DNA from: Flammeovirga sp. OC4
GTDB lineage: Bacteria > Bacteroidota > Bacteroidia > Cytophagales > Flammeovirgaceae
DNA length: 64,000 nt
Direction of reading: 5' to 3'
NCBI RefSeq assembly: GCF_000812565.1
Contig: NZ_JTAM01000006.1
Coordinates: forward strand, 186,001 to 250,000
Shown here: positions 17,448-24,299 of the stretch, piece after piece
Layout: each line of letters begins with the position of its first letter
Position numbering within the stretch: the stretch's first letter is position 1
Notes under the pieces: generated by a model
The model's database searches: none
Seen by the model: only the letters and a program-made list of their open reading frames with translations
Told to the model about the DNA's origin: nothing
Program-made: the position numbers and the translations under genes

Positions 17448-17939
17448 AACAGCTATATATTTTAAAGTGCAATTATTTTTTTTGTCTGATGCTTAGAATA
17501 ATACTAATCATGTGCCAAAAGAAGTTAACTTGCTGTTATAGAGTTTGTTTACTGTTGGTTGGGGTGTTTTAAGTGTAAATTTTAAACTTAAAACAGTGCT
17601 TTTAATGAACAATATGTTCATAAACGTACAAATTACTCTTTTTATGGCGGAATAATATTCTAAATGTTGATCTAGATCAATAAAAAATCAGAATAAATGA
17701 TCGCGATCACCATTTTTTTTGTGTGATTATTTCGATAAAACAAAAGAGGTGTCTGTTGATTGGTGTTGTTTGTTATCAGAACTGTAAAAAAAGATCTAAA
17801 TTTTGATATATGTGTAAATTTTAAACCATTATATTGTTAATTTTTAAATTATTTATGTTTATTGAATGATTATTTTGTGAATTTCATAAAAGTGTCCGTT
17901 TTTGGATACAGCTTCTTAGAAGAGTGTTCATAAATGAAA
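17448..17939. promoter_or_regulatory. Dyad-rich region upstream of TPR paralogue 2
   Basis: This gene-free stretch carries ordered inverted repeats: ATGAACA-ata-TGTTCAT at 17605-17621, TTGATCTAGATCAA at 17667-17680 and TGATCGCGATCA at 17698-17709. The second matches the Fnr-type consensus TTGAT-N4-ATCAA exactly; the third is a related 12-bp palindrome with its centre 30 bp away. A TGGCAC element in gene sense lies at 17512-17517, about 65-70 bases before the start codon. The rest is AT-rich and featureless. Confidence 0.5.
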
Positions 17940-17973
17940 AGAGAGGTGTTCTCTTGATCGAAAACACCTCTCT
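17940..17973 (-). terminator. Terminator after E2 gene
   Basis: AGAGAGGTGTT at 17940-17950 pairs perfectly over 11 bp with AACACCTCTCT at 17963-17973. It lies 30 bp past the stop of the E2 gene, with A-rich sequence on the downstream side in plus-strand terms (T-run in the minus transcript). Confidence 0.75.
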
Positions 17974-18002
17974 TTGAAGTTTGAAAACTTGGAATAATAC
18001 TA

Positions 18003-19322
18003 CTAAACTTCTTGGTTCAGATCCCAGCCTTCTAATATGTCTGCAACTTTTCTTACCATCATACCCCCAAGTGCACCATCAACAACACGGTGGTCATAAG
18101 AGTGAGAGAAGTAAGCAAATTGACGAATACCGATTGTATCACCTTGTGGCGTCTCAATTACAGCAGGTTTCTTTCTGATCGTACCTACAGCCATAATTGC
18201 CACTTGTGGTTGAAGAATGATAGGCGTACCGATTGTGTTACCAAATGAACCAATGTTAGAGACAGTGTAAGTACCGCCTTGTAATTCGTCAGGCTTCAAT
18301 CTGTTTTCTCTAGCACGGATCGATAAGTCCTGAATCTTAATGGCTAATCCGCTTAAACTATAGCGATCTGCATTTTTGATGACAGGAACAATCAAGTTAC
18401 CATTTGGCATTGCTACGGCCATACCAATATTGATATCCTTTTTCACTACTATATTACTACCATCCACTTGTACATTGATCATTGGGTATTCTTTGATCGC
18501 TTTGGCAATCGCAGAGATAATGATCGGCATAAAAGTAAGGTTGGCACCTTCTTTCTTTTTAAAGCTTTCTTTGTGTTTGTTTCTCCAAAGCACAACATTA
18601 GTTAAGTCAGCTTCCACACAAGAAGTCACGTGAGGAGCTGTGTGCTTAGAGCTTACCATTCTATCGGCAATCATCTTACGCACTCGGTCCATTTCGATCA
18701 CTTCATCTCCATTGTCTAACGCAACAGCTGGAGGAGGCGTAACAACCTTTGGAGCTGGTGCTGGAGCAGAAGTTTGAGCTACAGGAGCTGGAGTCACCGT
18801 TTTTGTAGGAGCAGATTGAGGTACTCCATCTTTAACGAATGACAAGATATCATCTTTTGTCACTCTACCATCTTTTCCAGTACCTGGAATCGAATCTAAA
18901 ACTTCTTGTGAAATACCTTCCGTTTTAGCAATATTTCTAACTAATGGAGAATAGAATCTATTTCCACTTTTTGCACTAATTTCAGTTGGAAAAGAAGCTG
19001 CTTGATTGATATCAGACATAATTGTCTGTGCCACTTCCTCAACATCTTTTAGGGGTTCTTCAGCAGGAGCATCGTCTCCACCTTCAGTCTCTACAATAGC
19101 TATAGGAGAACCAATCTGAACGACATCGTCTTTTTGAACTAAGATTGATTTAATTACACCTTCTACTGTTGCAGGAACTTCTGTATCTACTTTATCAGTA
19201 GCTACTTCCACTACAGATTCATCCAATGTAATTGTATCTCCTTCTTGTTTTAGCCATTCTAAAACTGTGGCTTCCATAACGCCTTCTCCCATTGCAGGAA
19301 GAACCATTTCTACTTGTGCCAT
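18003..19322 (-). CDS. Dihydrolipoamide acyltransferase, E2 of a 2-oxoacid dehydrogenase complex
   Basis: A 439-residue E2 subunit. It has an N-terminal lipoyl domain (residues 1-78) with the lipoylated Lys in VEVATDKVDTEVP, a Pro/Ala linker, a peripheral-subunit-binding domain (~125-165, SPLVRNIAKTEGI, GTGKDGRVTKDDIL), a second Pro/Ala-rich linker and the catalytic acyltransferase domain ending in SYDHRVVDGALGG (HxxxDG catalytic motif). It transfers acyl groups from lipoyl to CoA. The single lipoyl domain suits a branched-chain or general 2-oxoacid complex. No E1 or E3 gene is adjacent; stand-alone E2 genes are common in Bacteroidota. Confidence 0.9.
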   Translation of the reverse strand: MAQVEMVLPAMGEGVMEATVLEWLKQEGDTITLDESVVEVATDKVDTEVPATVEGVIKSILVQKDDVVQIGSPIAIVETEGGDDAPAEEPLKDVEEVAQTIMSDINQAASFPTEISAKSGNRFYSPLVRNIAKTEGISQEVLDSIPGTGKDGRVTKDDILSFVKDGVPQSAPTKTVTPAPVAQTSAPAPAPKVVTPPPAVALDNGDEVIEMDRVRKMIADRMVSSKHTAPHVTSCVEADLTNVVLWRNKHKESFKKKEGANLTFMPIIISAIAKAIKEYPMINVQVDGSNIVVKKDINIGMAVAMPNGNLIVPVIKNADRYSLSGLAIKIQDLSIRARENRLKPDELQGGTYTVSNIGSFGNTIGTPIILQPQVAIMAVGTIRKKPAVIETPQGDTIGIRQFAYFSHSYDHRVVDGALGGMMVRKVADILEGWDLNQEV

Positions 19323-19369
19323 ATATATTTAGTTGATCTTGTGTCTTTCTTGAAAACATTGATTTTGTG

Positions 19370-19418
19370 CAAAGGTAATAAAAGTGTAGTTAAAAAATTA
19401 GTGTTCAATTAACACTAA
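19370..19418 (-). promoter_or_regulatory. Promoter and dyad upstream of E2 gene
   Basis: In gene sense the box TACCTTTG (plus 19370-19377) is an exact TAnnTTTG -7 element, giving a leader of about 40 bases. Just upstream, TTAGTGTT at 19398-19405 pairs with AACACTAA at 19411-19418, an 8-bp dyad that would cover the -33 region and could be an operator. Confidence 0.55.
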
Positions 19419-19616
19419 AAGAAATTTAATTAGGTCATTTTAAAATTCTATTGTTAAAAATTCTTAGAAAACCCTCAAAATTGTCCTTAAACCAAACATT
19501 CTGAAATTCATTTCATAGATTAAAATCATCAAATTATTTAAGATATTTAATAGTAAAGTAGAACAAAACTGCATAATTAATGCTTTAATGAAAGTCTACA
19601 CCTTAAATACATAGCA

Positions 19617-20303
19617 ATGAATAAAGAGCAAATCAAACATATATTCTTCGATTTAGATCACACCCTTTGGGACTTTGAAAAAAACTCTGAAGAGACCTTA
19701 ATCGCATTATTTGAGAAATATGAAATAGGAAAACTAGGTACTTCCTTAGAAGAGTATTTAGTAGCTTATAAAAGTACTAATCACGAATTATGGGCACTTT
19801 ATAATTTTGATAAAGTCACAAAGGAAGATATCCGATTAAGAAGGTTCCCGATGGTATTTGAGAAATTAGGCATTGATGTTAAGCACTGCCCGCCTAATAT
19901 CGGTGATGAGTATTTAGAAATCTGCCCGACAAAACCTCATTTAATGGAAGGGACGATACCTTTATTGGAAGCATTAAAAGAGAAATATACTTTACATATT
20001 ATCACCAATGGCTTTGATAAAACACAAGCTATCAAATTATCTTCAACAGGTTTGGGAGGTTATTTTGAGGTGATCGTTACTTCAGAATCCTGCGGAGCTA
20101 AAAAGCCTTTCCCTGCTATTTTTCAATATGCCTTAGATCAAGCAGGAGCGAGCAAAGAGGAATCCGTAATGATAGGAGATAATCCGGTTACGGATATAAA
20201 AGGTGCGAAAGATTTTGGTTTGAAAACGATTTATTTTGGAAATGGCGAATCGGAAGCAGATGTGGAGGTCAGAAAATTAAATGAAATATTGAATCACCTG
20301 TAG
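19617..20303 (+). CDS. YjjG-family HAD pyrimidine nucleotidase
   Basis: A 228-residue HAD hydrolase. Motif I is FFDLDHTLWDFEKN with the nucleophile Asp and the second Asp; motif II is LHIITNGFDKTQ; motif III Lys is in SCGAKKPFPAIF; motif IV is MIGDNPVTDIKGAKDFG. The helical cap between motifs I and II and the LWDFEKNS start match the YjjG subgroup, which hydrolyses (often non-canonical) pyrimidine nucleotides. The gene reads into a REP element: the TAG stop is formed by the GTAGGGGCAG edge of that repeat, so the C-terminus may have been altered by it. It is convergent with the aminotransferase. Confidence 0.85.
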   Translation: MNKEQIKHIFFDLDHTLWDFEKNSEETLIALFEKYEIGKLGTSLEEYLVAYKSTNHELWALYNFDKVTKEDIRLRRFPMVFEKLGIDVKHCPPNIGDEYLEICPTKPHLMEGTIPLLEALKEKYTLHIITNGFDKTQAIKLSSTGLGGYFEVIVTSESCGAKKPFPAIFQYALDQAGASKEESVMIGDNPVTDIKGAKDFGLKTIYFGNGESEADVEVRKLNEILNHL

Positions 20304-20325
20304 GGGCAGACCTGTGTGTCTGCCC
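20300..20325. repeat. REP element, family B copy 1
   Basis: A 26-bp palindromic unit: GTAGGGGCAGACC, a short loop, then GTCTGCCC. Its bases 2-4 form the stop codon of the preceding phosphatase gene. Related units lie at 20437-20462 and 63382-63469. Confidence 0.8.
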
Positions 20326-20419
20326 GTGTATCAATAACGGTCTATCCTCGGGGCATTTATGATCAACCTCTATATTGTTGGTTTTACCCACATTTCAATT
20401 GTAGGTGAAATCAATGATG

Positions 20420-20486
20420 TTTTTTGGTGGTTCAGCGGGCAGACACATAGGTCTGCCCCTACGTGCCCCGCCGAACCACCAAAAAA
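20420..20486. repeat. REP element, family B copy 2, nested in a long inverted repeat
   Basis: The core 20437-20462 (GGGCAGACACATAGGTCTGC...) is an inverted copy of the family B unit. It sits inside a longer dyad: TTTTTTGGTGGTTC at 20420-20433 plus GCGGG pairs with CCCGC plus GAACCACCAAAAAA at 20473-20486. T- and A-runs at the ends make it work as a terminator for both convergent genes. Confidence 0.8.
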
Positions 20487-20497
20487 ATACGTGGTCA

Positions 20498-21703
20498 TTA
20501 CGAATAATGCACATCAATCGCCTCCAAAATCGTATCACAGGCTTTATGAATTTCTTCATCAGTGATGGTTAATGGAGGAGCAATTCTAAAAGCATACGGA
20601 GTAGAAAGGAACCAATAGGTGATGACACCCTTTTCTATGCAAGTGGTCACTACATTATTGACTAACTCAAAATTTTCCATATCGATGGCAAACATCAAAC
20701 CCTTACGACGAATCTCTTTTACCGCAGGATGCGACTTCAATCGATCTTCAATGATTTGTCCTTTACGATCAACGTCTTCAATGATCTTTTCTTCCTTTAA
20801 AATATTAATCACTGCATTAGACGCTGCACAACAAACCGGATGCCCACCGAAAGTTGTGATATGACCTAAGATGGGATCATGCGATAGCACTTTCATTTTT
20901 TCAGCAGAAGAAACAAAACAGCCCATGGCCATTCCGCCTGCCATTCCTTTCGCGATTGTCAAAATATCTGGAATGACACCAAAGTGTTCGAAGGCAAAGA
21001 ATTTACCCGTTCTCCCGAAACCTGTTTGAATCTCATCAAAAATCAATTGAGCACCTACTTCCGTACATCGATCACGAAGGGCTTGCATATATTCAATATC
21101 AGGAATACGAACGCCGGCATCACCTTGTATAGGTTCAACGATGACACCTGCCGTTTTCTCTGTAATATATTGTAGGTCTTCTTTTACATTAAAATTAATA
21201 AAGCGAACATCCGGCAAAAGCGGACGGAAAGCATTCTTCTTCACTTCATTTCCAGAAACACTCAATGAACCGTGGGTATTACCATGGTAAGACCTATTGA
21301 AACTCACTAATTCCGTTCTCCCTGTATATCTTTTGGCTAATTTTAATGCCGCCTCATTGGCCTCCGTTCCCGAATTGACAAAATAGGTACTGTTCAACTG
21401 ATCCGGTAAAACAGACAAAAGGCTTTTGGTCAACTCAATTTGAGGTTTCTGCACCATCTCGCCGTATACCATTACAAATAGGTATTTGTCTACTTGTTCC
21501 TTGATCGCCTCAATCAATTTTGGGTGACCATGTCCCAAGTTGTTGACTGCAATCCCTGAAATCAAGTCCATATACGACTTCCCTTCTTTATCATATAAAT
21601 AAACACCTTTGGCATAGTCTACCTCAATCCCTAATGGATAAGGAGAAGTCTGTGCCTGATGCTCAAAGAATATATCTTTATTCGATTTATTTGAAATATC
21701 CAT
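20498..21703 (-). CDS. Class III pyridoxal-phosphate aminotransferase
   Basis: A 401-residue enzyme of the acetylornithine/ornithine/4-aminobutyrate aminotransferase group. Seen are YLYDKEGKSYMDLISGIAVN near the start, STYFVNSGTEANEAALKLAK (PLP phosphate site), IFDEIQTGFGRTGKFFAFEH (Asp binding the pyridine nitrogen) and ILTIAKGMAGGMAMG with the Schiff-base Lys. The N-terminus FFEHQAQTSPYPLGIEVDYA is common in Bacteroidota members annotated only as aspartate aminotransferase family. The exact substrate is not determinable. It is not in an arginine cluster here, so ArgD is not claimed. Promoter at 21720. Confidence 0.9.
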   Translation of the reverse strand: MDISNKSNKDIFFEHQAQTSPYPLGIEVDYAKGVYLYDKEGKSYMDLISGIAVNNLGHGHPKLIEAIKEQVDKYLFVMVYGEMVQKPQIELTKSLLSVLPDQLNSTYFVNSGTEANEAALKLAKRYTGRTELVSFNRSYHGNTHGSLSVSGNEVKKNAFRPLLPDVRFINFNVKEDLQYITEKTAGVIVEPIQGDAGVRIPDIEYMQALRDRCTEVGAQLIFDEIQTGFGRTGKFFAFEHFGVIPDILTIAKGMAGGMAMGCFVSSAEKMKVLSHDPILGHITTFGGHPVCCAASNAVINILKEEKIIEDVDRKGQIIEDRLKSHPAVKEIRRKGLMFAIDMENFELVNNVVTTCIEKGVITYWFLSTPYAFRIAPPLTITDEEIHKACDTILEAIDVHYS

Positions 21704-21719
21704 GTAATTCTATTTTTTA

Positions 21720-21727
21720 CAAAGATA
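21720..21727 (-). promoter_or_regulatory. -7 promoter box of aminotransferase gene
   Basis: In gene sense this is TATCTTTG, an exact TAnnTTTG box. A start site about 7 bases downstream would leave a leader of only some 10 bases, unusually short. Confidence 0.5.
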
Positions 21728-21959
21728 CACAACAGTGTAAATGCTTGAAACTAAATAGTTCTAAACGATAAATATTTGATTTAACTGCGAAAAGTCGATT
21801 TTCAGCCACTTTGGTCTTTTTACGGAAGTGTTTGGTCTTTTGGGAGAAATCGGAGTAGGTGAAAAGGCGTTTTAATATACTGTAACTACTTTACAATTCA
21901 CTTAAAAAGAGGAAGTTACTACAAATTATTATTGTCTACATTAAAACAAATTTACTATT

Positions 21960-22142
21960 ATGAAAAAGTTCATTTTACCTGCAGTTTTAGCGATGTTTAT
22001 GTTCTCTTGTTCTGAAAATAATAATGACATTGAACCTATTAATCCAATTAATCCAGTGCCGGAAAATCCAATATATGAAGAAGTTGATCCAGGTTTTGAT
22101 CATCCTTCTCCTGAAAACCCAATTGAAGAGGATAACAATTAA
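21960..22142 (+). CDS. Mini-lipoprotein, tandem copy 1
   Basis: A 60-residue lipoprotein: signal peptide MKKFILPAVLAMFMFSC (Cys17), then a short, acidic, Pro-rich tail (INPINPVPENP, VDPGFDHPSPENPIEE). It has no predicted fold. The next gene begins with an identical 17-residue signal and ends with the same PGFDHPSPE motif, and about 45 bp before each start are also alike, so one is a tandem duplicate of the other. It is real despite its length because both copies keep an intact frame and lipobox. Function unknown; a surface-exposed acidic tether is possible. Confidence 0.7.
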   Translation: MKKFILPAVLAMFMFSCSENNNDIEPINPINPVPENPIYEEVDPGFDHPSPENPIEEDNN

Positions 22143-22220
22143 TCTTAGAAGATCACAACTTGTTAATTAAATAAAATATTACAAATTACTATTGACTACA
22201 TTAAAAAAATTATACCTATT

Positions 22221-22433
22221 ATGAAAAAGTTTATTTTGCCAGCAGTTTTAGCAATGTTTATGTTCTCATGTTCAGAAAGTAATGATATTGAACCAATAGA
22301 CCCAGGTTATGAAAATCCAGATTATGTAGATCCAGGTTTTGGTAATCCAGGAGAAATAGATCCAGGTTTTGACCATCCATCTCCAGAACATCCAATTGAA
22401 GAAGGAGAGACTGATCCAGGTTTTGATAATTAA
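22221..22433 (+). CDS. Mini-lipoprotein, tandem copy 2
   Basis: A 70-residue lipoprotein with the same signal peptide as copy 1. Its tail is a chain of DPG-aromatic units: DPGYENP, DPGFGNP, DPGFDHP and DPGFDN. The unit number differs from copy 1 (one clear unit), so the tail has grown or shrunk by repeat expansion. All four units carry Asp, which could bind calcium, but no established Ca-binding motif is present. A strong terminator follows at 22477-22515. Confidence 0.7.
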   Translation: MKKFILPAVLAMFMFSCSESNDIEPIDPGYENPDYVDPGFGNPGEIDPGFDHPSPEHPIEEGETDPGFDN

Positions 22434-22476
22434 GAATAAAGTAATTCTGAAATTATAATATTGAATATATAGATTG

Positions 22477-22515
22477 AAGAGTAACGGTAAAGAAATTTAT
22501 TGTTACTCTTTTTTT
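22477..22515 (+). terminator. Terminator of mini-lipoprotein pair
   Basis: AAGAGTAAC at 22477-22485 pairs with GTTACTCTT at 22502-22510, followed by a T-run. Confidence 0.8.
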
Positions 22516-22558
22516 GTGTGAAATTGTTGTCGTACCTTATTTTCATTAAAAATTAGAT

Positions 22559-23140
22559 ATGGAACAGTTATTAGAGCAATTACAGGCATATACAACACTC
22601 ACTCCATCTGAGCAGAGAACATTAGAACAAGCGATTTTCAAAAGAACTTTTGCTAAAGGAGAAGTAATTTTTTCAGAAGGTAAAATTTCAGATGAAATCT
22701 ATTTCGTGACCAAAGGTTGTGTTAGGCTATTTTACAATGTTGACGGTAATGACAAAACGGCTTTCTTTTATACAGAAGGACAGTTTATTTGTGCAGGAGA
22801 AAGCTATACTTATAATGTTCCTGCTATTGAAAACTACCAAGCATTAGAGGAAACTGAGATTTATGTTTTCACAAAAACAATGATTGAAAGATTAATAGGT
22901 GGTTTCCCTAAGTTAGAAATTATTGCCAGGGTGGCCACTGAAAATGAATTGATCACTTATCAAAAAGTATTAGCTTCTTTTATTACAAAATCAGCAGAAG
23001 AAAGGTATCAGGATCTTTTAAAAACAAAAGGTGATTTAGTTCAAAGAGTACCTCAACAATACATCGCCTCTTTCTTAGGTGTTTCGCCGGAAACATTAAG
23101 TAGAATCAAAGCAAGAATTTACAAAAAAGAGCGTTCTTGA
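22559..23140 (+). CDS. Crp/Fnr-family transcription regulator
   Basis: A 193-residue regulator. Residues ~15-110 form the cyclic-nucleotide-binding-like beta barrel (KGEVIFSEGKISDEIYFVTK, GCVRLFY), followed by a dimer helix and a C-terminal winged helix with recognition sequence ASFLGVSPETLSRIKARIY. There is no N-terminal Cys cluster for an iron-sulfur centre. This subtype is common in Bacteroidota, often next to an oxidoreductase it controls. The downstream NAD(P)-binding gene starts 65 bp after the stop on the same strand and is a likely target. Fnr-type boxes near 17667 are a candidate site for this class. Confidence 0.85.
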   Translation: MEQLLEQLQAYTTLTPSEQRTLEQAIFKRTFAKGEVIFSEGKISDEIYFVTKGCVRLFYNVDGNDKTAFFYTEGQFICAGESYTYNVPAIENYQALEETEIYVFTKTMIERLIGGFPKLEIIARVATENELITYQKVLASFITKSAEERYQDLLKTKGDLVQRVPQQYIASFLGVSPETLSRIKARIYKKERS

Positions 23141-23205
23141 CGATCGTCAAGAGCATTTATTTATCCCATGATTACCTTTGAAATATCACAAAATCAAAGA
23201 GAATC

Positions 23206-24057
23206 ATGAATGTATTAGTAGCAGGAGCTACCGGATACTTAGGACAGTATTTGGTAAAAGAGCTTCAAAAAAGAGGATTTAATGTTAGAGTTTTAATCCG
23301 AAAGGAAAGCCAAAAAGAAATGTTCAACGGAGTTGAGGATTTTTTTATTGGTGAAGTGACAAAACCTGAAACTTTAAAGGGGATTACAGAGAATATTGAT
23401 TGGGTATTTTCATCTATAGGTATTACTCGTCAGAGAGATGGTATGACGTATATGGATGTAGATTTCCAAGGAAATATGAACTTATTAGAGGAGGCAAAAC
23501 AATCTAAAGTGAAGTCTTTTTTATATGTTTCGGCAATCGGAGGGGAGCAGTTGCGTCATTTAAAAATATTTGAGGCAAAAGAAAAATTTGTGGATGCCTT
23601 AAAAGTTTCTGGATTAGATTATACCATCATGCGTCCCAATGGCTTCTTCTCTGATATGACTGATTTCTTAGATATGGCCAAAAATGGAACGGTGTATTTA
23701 TTTGGAAATGGAGAGTATAAACTAAACCCAATTCATGGTGAAGATTTAGCAAAAGTTTGTGTTGATAAAATAAGTTCCTCTGAATCAGAAGTAGTAGTTG
23801 GAGGACCTGATGTTTTTACACAAAATGAACTATCCACTTTGGCTTTAGAAGCTTGGAACAAGAGAGTGAAAATTGTTCATATTCCTGATTGGATAAGGAA
23901 AATAATCATCTCAAGCCTGAGAGTATTTACTTCTTCTAAGTTCTATGGTCCTCTAGAGTTTTTCCTTACATTGATGGCTTTTGATAATATCGCGGACCAA
24001 TACGGAAGACATCATTTAGAAGAATTTTTCAATCAAAAAGTCAAAGACAACGTTTAA
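23206..24057 (+). CDS. NAD(P)-binding Rossmann protein of the atypical SDR/NmrA group
   Basis: A 283-residue protein with the dinucleotide-binding motif VLVAGATGYLGQYLVKELQ at the very start, basic residues after strand 2 (VRVLIRKESQK) suggesting NADP, and the YVSAIGGEQ segment in place of a classical YxxxK site. Such proteins act as NADPH-dependent reductases or as redox-sensing non-enzymatic factors. The last ~60 residues are helical and hydrophobic (IIISSLRVFTSSKF). It probably forms a unit with the Crp-like regulator before it. Substrate unknown. Confidence 0.8.
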   Translation: MNVLVAGATGYLGQYLVKELQKRGFNVRVLIRKESQKEMFNGVEDFFIGEVTKPETLKGITENIDWVFSSIGITRQRDGMTYMDVDFQGNMNLLEEAKQSKVKSFLYVSAIGGEQLRHLKIFEAKEKFVDALKVSGLDYTIMRPNGFFSDMTDFLDMAKNGTVYLFGNGEYKLNPIHGEDLAKVCVDKISSSESEVVVGGPDVFTQNELSTLALEAWNKRVKIVHIPDWIRKIIISSLRVFTSSKFYGPLEFFLTLMAFDNIADQYGRHHLEEFFNQKVKDNV

Positions 24058-24069
24058 TTTTTACTTCAA

Positions 24070-24196
24070 AAAAAGAGCTCTTTTTACCCGTCTTAAAAAC
24101 TATATTCTAAACTTCTTAAAATACAATATGGAAACTGAATATATTGTATTACTTATTTAAATTAATTGTTTTCATTTCTGGGTTAACAATTGTTAA
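24070..24196. promoter_or_regulatory. Palindromes between oxidoreductase and collagen-like lipoprotein genes
   Basis: Three perfect dyads occur in this spacer: AAAAAGAGCTCTTTTT at 24070-24085 (could be a short terminator); AATACAATAT at 24120-24129 with ATATTGTATT at 24141-24150; and TTAACAATTGTTAA at 24183-24196, about 105 bp before the next start codon. The last two look like operators. Confidence 0.4.
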
Positions 24197-24299
24197 TGGT
24201 TAGAAATTGTTGTGTAAGTTGTTAGTCTTTTCAAGATAAGGTCCTTAATATTGAAATGTTAATGTTAAATTCTTTACTGCACAAAGCAAATTTTATTTT

